NCBI GenBank assembly: GCA_009363875.1
Contig: CM018698.1
Coordinates: 58,995,067 to 59,059,066, forward strand
Direction of reading: 5' to 3'
DNA length: 64,000 bases
Source of the DNA: Mikania micrantha
Taxonomy: Eukaryota > Streptophyta > Magnoliopsida > Asterales > Asteraceae
Part shown: positions 34,814-47,286 of the stretch, in pieces
Numbering within the stretch: position 1 is the stretch's first letter
How the letters are laid out: each line of letters starts with the position of its first letter
The notes under the pieces: generated by a model
Seen by the model: only the letters and a program-made list of their open reading frames with translations
Databases searched by the model: none
Told to the model about the DNA's origin: nothing
Program-made: the position numbers and the translations under genes

Positions 34814-36204
34814 GAGGCCGTTTGGCAACATATGAACCATTAAATGCTGAATGGTTAAGAGGCTATGAATCATTAAGTGCTAAACCAGTTAAGACCGTTT
34901 GGTTTAACTTCTGAATTAAAATAAAAATATCCACTTATTTACTAAACCCAAATTTCAAACGAACCCTAACCTTAGGATTGATCAAAATTTAGTCAATTGT
35001 GAATTCGTGAGAGATCTAAACATCAGGGCTATTGTTAACCATGAAAAAATGGATTGAATGACGCCAATGAATACTTGAAATTCGTCGATTATGATCTTTT
35101 GGTGCGATTCGAGCGCTACGTCTTCATCGCCGGCTGTGTGATTGTTGATCGGAGTGTAGTCGGAGGATAAGTAGATGGGAGATTTGGGGGTTTGCAGGCG
35201 GTTGCGATGTTCTCCTAATGTTTCGGATTTGGATTCCGTGTTGTGTTATTCTCCAGACGACGGGGGTGAAGACTGGCAGTAAGAGTTGACGTCCGACGAC
35301 AGTGACGACCGACGACGGTGACAACCGGCGAAGGAGAAGAGCCTGGGAGTGTCGGTGACTGAAGGTGAGGAGTTTGGGAGTGAGGAGGCGGCGAGAAATA
35401 AGAAAGGAAATGAGGGTACCTGTAACATCAGTGCCGAAAACGTCACCGGAACAGTAAACTCAACAGTAACTTGCACAGTAACTCAGGTACAAACTATGTG
35501 AAATATTTATATGCTATTAACATTTTGATGCTTGACACTAGACTACTATGCTATTGTTATGAAATCTGATTTAAACCTCATGCTTGACACAGTCAGAAAC
35601 ACATCAGACAACACTGAACTAGCACACATATACTTGATTTGATGCTAGTACGTATAAACGTATGTGAGGTTAAACAAAACAAAACCGTAACGGCTGTCGT
35701 TACAGAATGCTAAATCGACGAATTATTCGTATAGGTGACGATCTGTACGAATAAATCTGAAAGTTTAACGTTCTGAAACGATGACTGAAAAGTAGAAAAC
35801 AAGGATCAGAAAGTGAAACCAACGCCGTGTCCGTTCGGGTGACGATTCGAACGAATACGCGCGAAGGTGACACGTTCTGACGAAACGAACTATAATAATT
35901 TAAGAAAAATTAAATATTAAACATTTATTAGGAATCACAATCTTTTAAGACTTTAAAAATAAACTCATTTTAATTAAAATACATAGAACACGCGCAATGA
36001 CGACGCGAGTTAAGGAAACGCTTAAAATGATCAATCACGATAAATAATTCAAGAAAAGTTGATTTAAAAGATTTACTAGAAATAACCACCTTTCAAACAT
36101 TTGAAAATAAATCCTTTTTGTTTAAGTTTATAAAACACGCGCATAACATGCCGGAAACACGACAAAAATGAGAACCGAGCAACCGAAATGAACCTGAATA
36201 CCCT

Positions 36205-36218
36205 CGGGGTATTTAAAG
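36205..36218 (+). promoter_or_regulatory. TATA-like box of the solo LTR
   Basis: GGGTATTTAAAGGC about 790 bp into the LTR, followed by a CT-rich stretch resembling a transcribed leader. Prediction from sequence only. Confidence 0.4.
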
Positions 36219-36649
36219 GCTAAATGAGGCCTTTCATTTCATTTCTTTCATTTTTCCCTCTCTCTAAACACCCATCCACGAACCTATCACTCTCTCTCTA
36301 GAAACCACCTTCAAATCTTCATAACTTGGTCATTTCTTGACGAAATTGGACGTTCTTGAAGCCTAGAAGAAGCCCTCGACCTCCTATACAAGGAAGTACA
36401 ACCGATCTGAAGATTTATCCAGCCAAATCCGAGGTAATGAAGCTTGAATGTTCGAAATATTAGGGTTTGTTGCACCTTGTTCGACCCAACTAACTCTAAC
36501 CGATACTACACTATTTCCTTCGAACCCTACACCCTCGAAGACTTTTCCTGGTACACCGACAACATGGAAGCAGACCTGTAACATGTCTAGAGTCGAATGA
36601 TGCTGATGAACAGGGTTCGTGCCTTTCAGGTGGCCGAGCCTTCACCTGT

Positions 36650-36985
36650 CACGAACCAAGGGAGGCGAACCTGGAAACCCCGAACCTGTGGACAGCCGCG
36701 AACCTGTGACCACCAGCCGAACCTCATCATCTACGAACCCTAAGTGGCGAGCCTTGGTCACCCAAATCATGCGGGACGAACCTATTTCCATGATGCCGAA
36801 CCCTGGGTTGATCGATGACAAAATTGGCCAAACCTATGAGCTGCCATGTCACGAACCTCCCATGCATGAACTTTAACCGAACCCTTGGCCGAATCTAAAC
36901 ACCTGCGAACCTGTTGGCTAGGCGAACCCTAGCATGGGAACGAACCTTAGTTTGTCCAAATCAGGGAACCACCGAACCTAGCCGC
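36650..36985 (+). repeat. CGAACC motif array in solo LTR
   Basis: Fourteen occurrences of CGAACC, mostly followed by CT, TA or TG, at irregular spacing within about 340 bp. The short open frame here reads through the array and has no recognisable domain. Confidence 0.7.
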
Positions 36986-37031
36986 ATTTGCAACCCAAAA
37001 AGGTTCGCTGGAGTCGAGGATAGCACCCCAT

Positions 37032-37370
37032 TCGGCCCACTGTGAAGGAAGAGGCCCAAGTGAGCCCATGGCCACTGGTCCGGCCCACACATGCCTGTAG
37101 CTTATGTGAACTAATCGGCCCAATGAGTTGATTAGGCCCAATCCATGTTGATTAACCTAGCCCAATAGACTTATTTGGCCCATGTGATTCTTTTCGGCCC
37201 AAGAACAAACAAGAGCCCGTGATCACCTAACACGGCCCCAACACTTTAATTAAGCTCATATTATCTCAATTGGCCCATGACCATGAGTTGGTCTAATTGA
37301 CTGGGCCAATACACTTAATCGGCCCAAGAATTCGCGATTTGGCCAACATGCGTATTATACGGCCCATAAA
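37032..37370 (+). repeat. GGCCCA motif array in solo LTR
   Basis: Ten copies of GGCCCA plus one TGGGCC in opposite orientation in about 340 bp. TGGGCC/T is the site-II motif of plant promoters, known to bind TCP factors. Confidence 0.7.
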
Positions 37371-38420
37371 ACAAGAAATGTTAGCATTTTTCCTTAATCA
37401 AGAATAAGATATAACCATGCATGAGTATTGGTTGTTTTACTACAAAGGTGGTTTAGCAAATGTCTAACTAGACCACAACTAATTCAAGTTAACAAGGATA
37501 AAACGTCAGGCTTTAGAAACTATACACTTCAACTACACTTAGGACAATGGAAACAAGGGCCGAATAAAGACCGAGACTCCCAAGTGTTAGCCAACTTTAT
37601 GGCTAACACTAACACTTACACGCACACAAATTCACTACAACATATACTTGTAAGATACAACAACATGAACTCAATACAGGATCGTGAATACAACAGTAAA
37701 TACAACAACGAGCGTGAGTATTCTAGTTTAAGATAAGTCAACCACTTCAAACACAAGGTGAGTTCATTTGTCCCTTTTCAAACATATTTTTTTTACCTCG
37801 GGACTGAGAAGCATGTTATACATTTTAAACAGGTATTGAAATGTTTTATAAATGCTTTTACACGTATTCATGATACTAATACTAATGTTTAAGCTTGTTA
37901 CTCTTATTCTGAAAGCTAAAGGCTAAAACCTAAACTTAAATGCTAATGCTACAAACTATATGCTCAACCTATGTGTTAATGCTACAGACTCTATGCTCAA
38001 ACTATATGTTCAATGCTAATGCTACAAACTATGATTACATGCTAAATGCTAATATTTGATACACTCGTTCTAAAGGCTAATACTGAATACACTTACCCGA
38101 ATTGCTAATACTTCATACACTTATATTAAAAGTTAATATCTTATACTCTTATCCTAAATGCTAATTCTGCTTACACTTATACTTAATTGCTTAAAACTCT
38201 CGAAGCTTTTAAATGCATAAGAAAGACAAATACTAAAACTAGGAATGCTTTTGAAAACTATACTTATGTAAGCTTGAAAACTTAAACTCAGAAAGACTCA
38301 TTTGCTCAAAAGGCTATAAAGACTTCTGTGCTTGAAATGCTATGAACTCTAGTACGCTCGAAATGCTTGGAATGCTTAAGAAACTTGAATGCTTAATATG
38401 CTTGGAATGCTAAGACTACA

Positions 38421-38660
38421 GACTGATTGACCGCCGCGTGTTGACCTATGTGTCAACCCCTACTAGTCATCAGTAAAACTATGTGAATGCTATAAACTTG
38501 TATGCTTAAGCTATCGGACATCGTAAGACAGGTTGATTGGCCGCCGCGTCTTGACATTGATCAAGCCCTACTAGTCATCAGTGCTCTTCGTTGTCCGAAT
38601 CATGTAAGACAGACTGATTGGCCGCCGCGTCTTGACATTGGTCAAGCCCTACTAGTCATT
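38421..38660 (+). repeat. Threefold repeat in solo LTR
   Basis: Units near 38421, 38530 and 38611, each reading GATTG(A/G)CCGCCGCGT, a TTGAC...GTCAA-type inverted pair, and CCCTACTAGTCAT. Confidence 0.75.
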
Positions 38661-38887
38661 CAATGTTCTTCTTGATTCACCCATGGTTGTGACGAGTGAC
38701 TAGGATGATTTTGGTCTCTTCTAGTTGACTTTGTGTTATCTTGAAGACTCCTCTATCAAAACACCGATGTCGCGAGTCTTATTTAGTTCCGTTATGGATG
38801 GATGCTGAATTCCTTGGGGTGTTCAGCTGTCCATAATGGTAACTCTCAAAAACTCGATACTCAAATGCTACTATGTGCGTGTTGTAA

Positions 38888-39370
38888 ACTTTTAAACAGT
38901 ACACTAAAACTATGATGGGGTTGGATGGTAGGTCAGACGCTTAATTATCATTAACAACACTGTCATATGTGATTTAGTGTGTGGTGGGATGTTGGCTGGG
39001 CGGACGGTAAGTTCGACCCTACATATGCCCTATATATAAGCATACCGAATTGGATATTACATGTGATGTTAATGAGTTTAAGGTTGTTACTGAAAGGGTT
39101 TGTGAATGCTATTGGGAGATATCTTAAACTTCTAAACATGATGCTTGAAACTATGATGGAATTGGATGGTAGGTAAAACACTTAATTATCATTAACAACG
39201 GTGTCATATGTGGATTAGTATGTGGTGGGATGGCGTCTGGACGGGTTGTAGGCTCGACCCTTTCGTATGCCCTATATATAAGCATACCGATCTGGATATT
39301 ACATGCGATGTTAATGAGGTTAAGGTTGTTACCGAAAAAGGTTTGCAAAAGCTATTTTTCTCAAATACTA
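38888..39370 (+). repeat. Tandem duplication of about 241 bp in solo LTR
   Basis: The segment with TTGGATGGTAGG, TTAATTATCATTAACAAC and CCCTATATATAAGCATACCGA occurs twice, offset about 241 bp. Confidence 0.8.
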
Positions 39371-39941
39371 AACTATATGAACTCACCAACCATTGTGTTG
39401 ACTTTGTTTTCTTATATGCTTTCTCAGGTGACGTACATGATTAAGTTAAGGCTCAAGATTGCATACTAGGATGCCTAGTTAGAGGACCTAGCGGATTTTG
39501 GAATAGCACATATTTTGATGAACGTTGTAAATCTATTTTGATATCTTGTACAGATACAAGATAGTAAACATTTGATTCTTTTGATAGGTTTACTTAGTTA
39601 AACTATCAAACATTGACATTTGTAATTGAACTTTGTAATCCTAGTTTAATGTTATCGTGCTTTAGTTATTCTCAATGTTGATGCTATGTAAACAATCTGA
39701 TCATCACGATTATCACTCGCGATATCGCGCCCCGACAACCTTCCGCCCGGCGGGGAAGTTGATCCGTCCCGTCGGCTCGGGGTGTGACAGTACCCTTCCT
39801 TTTTTCATTCAAACTTGCATCCACATCTGAACTATTCAGATGTTCATTCAGATGTTTTTTTCATTCAAACGTGTGAAATAAAAAGTGTGAATCTAAATGG
39901 TTCAGATTCAGACACATTTAAAACCAAACAAACGGCCCTAA

Positions 39942-40308
39942 GTGTGTGCGCTTAAAATTGATTTGTATAGACAAATCACAAAATGGTTTGGGTGACCGAG
40001 CCCAATTTGACGAGTATGAGTATGATGAGCATTCGGGTCCGATGAGGGTTGTGATTGATTCGAACCATAACGCACACAATACTATCTCACGGTTGTCTGT
40101 TGATTGGCCTTCTTGCGACCAACCAAATAAACCCTGTTACCCTGCTCTCTCTCTCTCTCGTACGAACCCTTTCGATTCCGATTCCGATTTCGATTTCGAT
40201 TATAATAAACATCTCCATTGATTCTGTTCCATTCAAATCTATACTTGCTGTTGAATCCCCATCTCTCTCTCTCAAACTCGCCGGATCTTTTCTGCTCAAC
40301 AACTTCCG
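39942..40308 (+). promoter_or_regulatory. Promoter and 5' leader of the EXA1-like gene
   Basis: Between the MITE end and the ATG. Contains a CT-repeat at about 40143-40159, a GATTTC/GATTCC repeat near 40170-40200 and a second CTCTCT run near 40262, typical of plant 5' leaders. The duplicated gene fragment at 24909 lacks all but its last bases. No clear TATA box was chosen. Confidence 0.5.
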
Positions 40309-43300
40309 ATGACTGAAGGTAAGCTTGATCTTCCCGACGATCTAATCTCCTCCAAAGTGGCTGATACTCACTGGACTCCTAAAGGTACAATTCAATCGCC
40401 TGTTTTGCATTTCTGGATTTTCGTTGCTTGTTTATCAGTTAATCTATGGTTCGTGTTAGGTTAGGGTTTACTGATCTGCAATACGCCAAGTATTTAAAGC
40501 TTTAAATTTGTTTCCGTATGCGTGTGCTTACTTTTTGTTGACTGTATGTCATCGTTGCATTGCTTTGTGATAAAAATTAATTCATTTCATTAGTTTTTGA
40601 CTAGTGAGAATGTATTTTGTGAATCTGTTTTGTTTGGTTGGATGATCAAGTGAGCTATCTATATTCATGGGACACGGTTTATTTTACAGCAGTTGAGGTT
40701 TACCTCAAGAAGTTCAGCTACATTGGTAGGAAAGTGATTAATTCCTGTTTTATGTGATTTGATAGTGCTATTTTGGATCTAGGTATTTGATCTTAAATTT
40801 AGTTCTATGTTGATATTCGGTAGTTTTGTTGGTTTTGATCATAATTTGTCATGGGCTGGATCCTTGGCTGCATTATGCTTGGCCATAGGACCCTGCTTTA
40901 GCACATGAGAAGCTTTCCTTATTTTGTTTGGTATACTTAACTTTCATGGGGGTGTTCTTGTGCTGCTTTCCTAAGTTATTAGAACAAGTAAATTGAAATG
41001 ATCAGTGAGTTGTCTATGGGTTAAAGGGGTCCAAAACCACATATAATAATGGAAACTTCTCTTATTTGTGTGCCATCTTTTTTGTCATTTGCTAAATATA
41101 ACAGAACCGTTATGTTTTCTTCAAGAAATTCAGTTACATTGATAGGAAATTGATTAAATTTATGCTTTATGTGATTTAATTTCTTAGTACTACTACGGAT
41201 CTCTTCTTCAATCTTAACTTTTTTTTTGTGTGTGTGTTGAGTTTAGTATTCAATAATTTCATAGGGTTTAAACATCATAACTCTTAATGGGCTAGTTCTT
41301 TAGTTGCATATGCATTAATGCTTGTGATAGTAGCTTGTTGTAGTACTTGTGAAGTTTTTCTTTTTCTCTTTAACATATTCAATTTGACTGAGGCATATTA
41401 GTGCAGCATTCTAAGCTATTAGGACATTTAAATTGAAATGATTAGCATTTAAATGTAAATTAAAAGGACCCATAAGATCCGTAACCATCTTTCATAATGG
41501 AAGTTTCCCTTCTCTAAGGGCCATCTTTTTTCCATTTAGCCAATACATATGAGACTTCGCATAATTTTTTTTATATTTGTTTTACTGGAGTTACAAAATC
41601 ACCATTAATATAACCATCGTTTTCCCCTTCTAAGATGTAATGGTTTAATGACAGTGGATGCTTCTAGAGGGAATGATGAGGATAAGATGATGGGATTGCT
41701 AGATGATTCTAAAGGTATGTTTTATATATGGCTTGTAGTTCTACAGTATTTGCTTAACATATAACACTAAAATCTAAGTAGACATTTAATCTCTACTACC
41801 AATGTACCATCTTTTGTTCATTATCTTTCTTGAGCACTTACCGTTTTCGTGCTTTGCTTGATTTGTTAAAGATTACGCAGGCCTGGACAACAGCATCCCC
41901 TTGTCTCCTCAATGGCTTTATGCTAAACCAAATGAGACTAAGATGGTAAGTGAGTTGAAAAAAATTAGAGCTGCCTTGATATATCTAGATACATGGCATT
42001 ATAAATTGATGCTGACCATGTTTTGCAAAGCTGAATAACAAATGGATTGTAAATCTTCTATGAATCATGTTTTTTTAATTAAAATATACCTGTGTTCTGA
42101 ACAATATCTTCTTTCTCAACATGATGTCAGGAAATGCGTGCACCAAGCTCTTTATCTCTTGGAGTTGATCCTAACGGGAAGGAATGGCGTCCTGATGCCA
42201 CTGATGACAATAAGGATTGGAGAAAAGTTGCAAATGACACAGCAAGTGCACGTCGTTGGCGGGAAGAAGAAAGAGAAACAGGCTTACTTGGTAGAAGAGA
42301 CCGCTGGAAAACTGACAATCGCCATGCTGATGTTGGTAGAGACACCACCGATACTAGAGGATCACCTCCTCCTGACAGGTGGAATGATGTTGGTAACCGT
42401 AATTCTGGTCTTGAGGCCCGACGTGATAGCAAATGGTCATCTAGGTGGGGCCCAGATGAAAAAGAAAAGGAAGCTCGACCTGAAAAGCGAACAGATGCCG
42501 AAAAGGAAGATAATCATGGCGAAATGCGTTCGAGTACTGCAAGAGTAACATCTGAGCGTGATCCTGATACCCGTGATAAATGGAGGCCCCGCCACAGGAT
42601 GGAGGCAAACTCCACCGGACCAGGTTCTTTCCGGGCTGCACCTGGGTCTGGGCTAGAGAAAGGACGGGTTGACAGTCCAACGACTGGCTTTACCGCTGGA
42701 CGTGGCAGGTCTAGTGGACCCATTGCCAGACCTTCATCTGCAGGGTCCCTTGAAAACAATGATTGTGTTCCTGGCAAGCCTGGTCTTTCAGCTGGCATGT
42801 TTTTTTATCCAAGGGGAAAACTTCTTGATATATACCGTACACAAAAGCTTGACCCATTATTTGCTAACCTACCTGATAATATCATGCAAGTTTCTCCAAT
42901 AACACAAGCAGCTACTGTTGAACCACTTGCTTTTGTTGCTCCTGATAATGAAGAAGTGGTATGCTAAATTATCTTCAAATATCTGTCACTGACTCTTATA
43001 TTATTATTATTATATAGACTTCACAAGTTAACATGTGTGGTACAGTCTATTCTTGGTGACATATGGAAGGGAAAACTCACCAGTAGCGAGGTATCGTACA
43101 ATTCATTTTCAAAAGCCGGGTCACCTGAGAGTATTACAGGTAATTAACGATTGATTTTAGTAAAGAATATATCGCAATTCAAGGTAAATTTATATTTCTA
43201 AATAATCTGAGTTTATAATATTTAGATGCTGGAAAAGATGATAATCTCCCCTTAGTGGAGGAATTAGTTGATCCAAATAAGCCAATTAATCAAACAGATG

Positions 43301-46300
43301 TTAAGAGCACCCTACTTTTTAATGCTCCCAAAAGTAATTTAGATGGTGAGTTACATATTTTCAATTTACATATTCGGTTATGATTTGTTAGCAGATAAAG
43401 TACAAGTAACATTGTCCCTTTTATCAGGGGAGCAAAGAATTCCAGAAATAGAATCATATGAGGGGAAAACAAGGTTAAATAGTGGAATCATTGTGAGCAA
43501 TGTTGATGATAGTTCAAATCTTAAGGTTACTGATTCAGCTTATGTGATGCATCAGCTGTTTGATGATGCCATCAATACTGAGCATTCTAATGATTCAAAC
43601 TTGCTCTTTGCCATGCCATCATCTGAGCAATATTGGGCTGGAAATATGCAGCAGCAGCAGCAGCCGCCTATAAAGAGTAGTATTAATAAGCATTTGGCGA
43701 GTGGTGTCCCACCTGAGGAGTTAAGTTTGTTTTATTGCGACCCGCAAGGTGAGATCCAGGGCCCGTTTCTTGGGGTTGACATTATTTCATGGTTTGAACA
43801 AGGGTTTTTTGGGGCGGAATTACCTGTTCGTTTGGCGGATGCGCCAGAAGGAACACCGTTTGAGGAATTAGGAGACATTATGCCAATTCTAAAAGCTACA
43901 AACAGTTACACTAGCGATGCTGACATGGGGGTGTTGACCCCTGTTACAGAAGGTAACATTTTGACGGATGAGCCTCATTGGCAATTGGCTGGTAATAACG
44001 GTTTATCTACAAACTCATACTCTGAAAGTCAAGGATTTTATGATGAAGGTAAAAATTTTAACTCCCTTTTTATTCATTTTTCTATGTTATCATTGTATTT
44101 GAATATTTGATTATGCTAATGTTTTCATTACTTTCTTCTCTGTCAGAAATTGTTTTTCCAGGAAGGCCTGAAAATTATGTGAACCAGCACATGGTTCCTC
44201 CAGACCCTGGTATGTCGAGCCAGAATGACAATACGATGCACCCGTTCGGGTTGTTGTGGTCTGAGCTTGAAGGGTCAAGTTTAAGGAAGGATCAGCCATT
44301 AAAAACATCATTTACAGGTGGCATTCCACAGCAACTTATGAACCCCCCTGTTGGGGGGGTATCTGATTATAGAAGAAATATACTTTCTGAAAGTAATTTG
44401 TATCAAGATGACACACCAATATCCAATATAAATCAAGAGTCTTATCACTTTGAATTAGCAGAGAAACTTAGGTCTCAACACATCCAACAGCAACTACTTC
44501 AACAACATAATCTGTTATCTTCTTCGCACTTGAATGAGCAACGATTGACTGGTCAAGATCTTGACCAGATTTTGGCAGTTCAGTTGCAACAACAGCGGCA
44601 ACAGCAACAGCAACAACAACAGCAGCAGCAGAGACAGTTTCAGCTTCAACAACAAATGTTACTTAAAGACCAACAATCTAGACAACAAATGCTACTTGAA
44701 CAATTGGTACAAAATCAGAGGTCTCGCATGAATTCTGCAAGGTCAAATAATGCATTCGATGAAATGCTTTTAAAGCATCAGATTTTAAGTGAAATGCAAC
44801 AACGTGAGCATCTGATTCAAGCAAAATATGGCCATCAAGGACACACAAATGATCTCTTGGAGATGATGATGCGTGCTAAGCATGGACAAGTGTCATCTTT
44901 AGAACACCAGATGCTTCAACGAGAGCAATTGAGACTGTTGGGGTTGAGGCAGAGAGTTGAAATGGAGGAAGAAAGACCACTTGGTTCTGACTGGTTTCAG
45001 CAAGCCAGCTCACCTGGACTTGGGCTTGGTTCTTCAGATTTAAGTCAAATTAATCGCAACCTTTTGATGCAGGAACAAATTCAACAGGGGATTTATGACC
45101 CAAACCTGTTACAATATGAACGGTCTTTGTCAATGTCAGGTGGTGGATCGGGAATGAATCATGATGTTGTTGGTGGATATCACCATCCTTTAGCACCTAA
45201 CAATTCTCGTCGCACACATGTAGATGCAATGGAAAGACATATGTCAAATGAGTGGATGGAATCAAGGATTCAACAGTTGCATATTAATAACGAAAAACAA
45301 AAAAGAGATGTGGAAGCAAGGAGGATTTCAGAAGAGCAAAGTCAATGGATGTCTGGTGGGAACAGTGATGACACTTCAAAAAGACTGCTTATGGAACTAC
45401 TACACCAAAAATCAGCCAATCAACCTACTGAACTATTAGATATAAATAGTGGACTAAACCACCCATTTGGTGTTGGGTCTCATGGCTTGAATCCTGGTGC
45501 ATCTATCACTGACACAGGAGTGGGCTTCAAAGGCAATGAACAGAGCCTGGGCACGATAAATATAATGGGTGGATTGGGTGCAGAAACTCGAGAAAGTGTG
45601 ATGACTCAGCAGGGTGGTGTTACTGCTGTAGATAACAGACATAACTCACTTGGAATTGGTGGTAGTCTCTCCTCTCTCTCTCTCTCTATGTGTGTGTGCG
45701 TGTGCGCGCGTGCGTGTATGATTTTATTATTTTGTGTTTGCTTTATTCTTTAATTTGAAGTGATTTCTAATATGATAATGATTGGGAATGCAGGCTTATA
45801 CATGGACACTATTGGAGTTGGACCCACTGATTCTTTTTCATTAGAAACTGAAGATCGGTAAGAAAAACTATCTGCAGGTCAACATCAAGTATTATTTCTT
45901 GCTTTGGCTTTCATTTCCGATGTCATGATATTTTTAATATATGAAAGTGTATAAGTAGTTTAAAATAAAGTTATGTGGGCTGAAGAAGGTTTCAATTTTA
46001 TCATCATGTAACTAGGGGAATGCATGTATTGCAATTTGATTACCAATTATAATTGATTAATATCTAATATAGTATTAACTTAAATTTGAAGAGGTCTTAA
46101 AATGAGATGCTTACAAGCTATTTAATATAGTATAGATGCATGTACATACATACATCCATACATGCATTTCGTTTAAGAGTATGTAAAATATATCTAAACT
46201 TATCAGAATTACTGTTAAACAAACCAAGTAAAAGTTTTTGTAATCGTTTTAAAGCATCAACTTTTTTGCAGGCTGACAGCTACACCCAAATGGCCTGAAA

Positions 46301-47286
46301 ATATTTTGCTGAAACGTCCACCGGTTGCACGTGCAGCCTCGTCACATGAGGGGTTATCTGAACTGGCATCAAAATCAGATGTTACAGGAAGAAATGTCCC
46401 CACTATTACGACTCTCGAAGGTATATTTTGCAAAGGTTAAATGGGCAAAATGTACAAAATAGAAACCAGTTTCACTTGCTGATTTTTAGCAACCACCTTA
46501 AAAAAGGTGCAAAATTGAAACCGTTCTTCATTTCATTGCCGATTTTTGCAATAAAGTAGCAGTTTATTACCGAACTGTTTTTTGCTTTTCTTTTCAAAAT
46601 TGCCGATGTGGCATCCTATCTGTCGTTCATGTGATATCTTGTTTGAAATTCAATAATTCTTTTAAATATAATTTTAAAAAGTTATTTTTTTAAACATGTA
46701 AATAATTTTGTTTTTTTTTTAATTTCTCGTTCACACCAGTACTCTTTGCATATGTGGCATCTGATATGATTGGTTGTATGGCATCATACAGCTGCCACCT
46801 TGTCAATTTGCAATTGATTGATTGGTAAAATCTGGAATTAGTTTTAAATTGTTTGTACTGTTAAATTGGGAACAATTGGAAACCAAGCTTTATTTGTTTA
46901 TTTAATTCATTTGTTTCTTTTTCAATTCTTGGATTTTGTTATTAGGTGGGAGATGGGAAGTAGGCGGCAATATAGCAAATCAAGCCACCGAGAACACAAC
47001 CACCAGTCAGAATGATGTTCATTTTCGTAGAACATCATCATGGAGCGATGCCGACGTGACAGATACCGCATCATTTAGCGACATGCTTAAAAGCAATGCT
47101 AAAAGGGCAGATAATAATGCTGCAGCAGCAGCTGCTGCTGCTGCTTTAGAAACCGTAGATGGACAAGGGGGTAAAGTTGGAAAGAAAAAAGGGAAAAAAG
47201 GGAGGCAAATTGACCCTGCCCTTCTAGGTTTTAAGGTTACCAGCAACCGGATAATGATGGGCGAGATCCAGCGTATAGAAGATTGA
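40309..47286 (+). CDS. EXA1: GYF-domain protein, EXA1/PSIG1/MUSE11-like, eleven exons
   Basis: Exons: 40309-40384, 41655-41714, 41872-41945, 42131-42958, 43046-43139, 43226-43345, 43428-44048, 44147-45661, 45794-45857, 46272-46420, 46946-47286; 3942 nt, about 1313 aa, phases consistent. The N-terminus (GKLDLPDDLISSK) and the blocks SPQWLYAKPNETKMEMR and RRWREEERETGLLG are those of Arabidopsis EXA1. YPRGKLL at about residues 296-302 fits the eIF4E-binding pattern YxxxxL-phi. The GYF domain is at about 513-572 (LSLFYCDPQGEIQGPF, ISWFEQGFFG), which binds proline-rich partners. A Gln-rich stretch (44470-44720), an Ala run (about 47120-47145) and a Lys-rich C-terminus ending KKGRQIDPALLGFKV follow. 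Known role of the family: translational control with eIF4E-type proteins, restraint of NLR immunity, and support of potexvirus accumulation. Shorter than Arabidopsis EXA1 (about 1714 aa), so some exons or repeats may be missing or unrecognised. The exon-8 donor could be at 45659 instead. Confidence 0.88.
45663..45720 (+). repeat. (CT)n(TG)n microsatellite at EXA1 exon-8 donor
   Basis: A run of TCTC followed by TGTGTGTGCGTGTGCGCG starts within ten bases of the splice donor. Confidence 0.85.

Larger units (their letters stand above)
35421..39789 (+). mobile_element. Giant solo LTR (4369 bp) with perfect 5-bp target duplication
   Basis: Starts TGTAACATC, ends GGTGTGACA, and is flanked by GTACC at 35416-35420 and 39790-39794. 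No primer site, gag or pol lies inside, so it is a solo LTR left by LTR-LTR recombination. The 3' end matches the LTR ends at 15774-16185 and 17833-18244, so it belongs to the same gypsy family. A TATA-like TATTTAAAG at about 36208 precedes a CT-rich leader-like stretch and suggests the U3/R junction. The interior is built of repeat arrays listed separately. Confidence 0.9.
34814..39938. mobile_element. Tourist-like (PIF/Harbinger) MITE split by a solo LTR
   Basis: Termini GAGGCCGTTTGG and CCAAACAAACGGCCC, flanked by TAA at 34811-34813 and 39939-39941, the TWA target type of PIF/Harbinger. Without the 4.37-kb LTR and its 5-bp duplication it would be about 751 bp. The left duplicate has no MITE between AAGTTTTAAG and TGTGC (about 24876), consistent with an empty site. 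Its 35050-35415 part is GC-richer with short minus-strand frames I do not trust as genes. Confidence 0.75.

Noticed and set aside
35124..35476. Overlapping minus-strand open frames in GC-rich DNA inside the MITE
   Set aside because: Composition-driven; one crosses into the LTR insertion, so it cannot be an old gene.
36619..36876. 85-codon frame over the CGAACC array
   Set aside because: Product is just the translated motif array; no similarity recognised.
38421..38660. Spaced repeats that might suggest a CRISPR-like array
   Set aside because: Only three units of unequal spacing in a plant LTR; no unique spacers or cas genes.
42127..42798. Minus-strand frames opposite EXA1 exon 4
   Set aside because: Shadows of a real exon with clear protein conservation on the plus strand.
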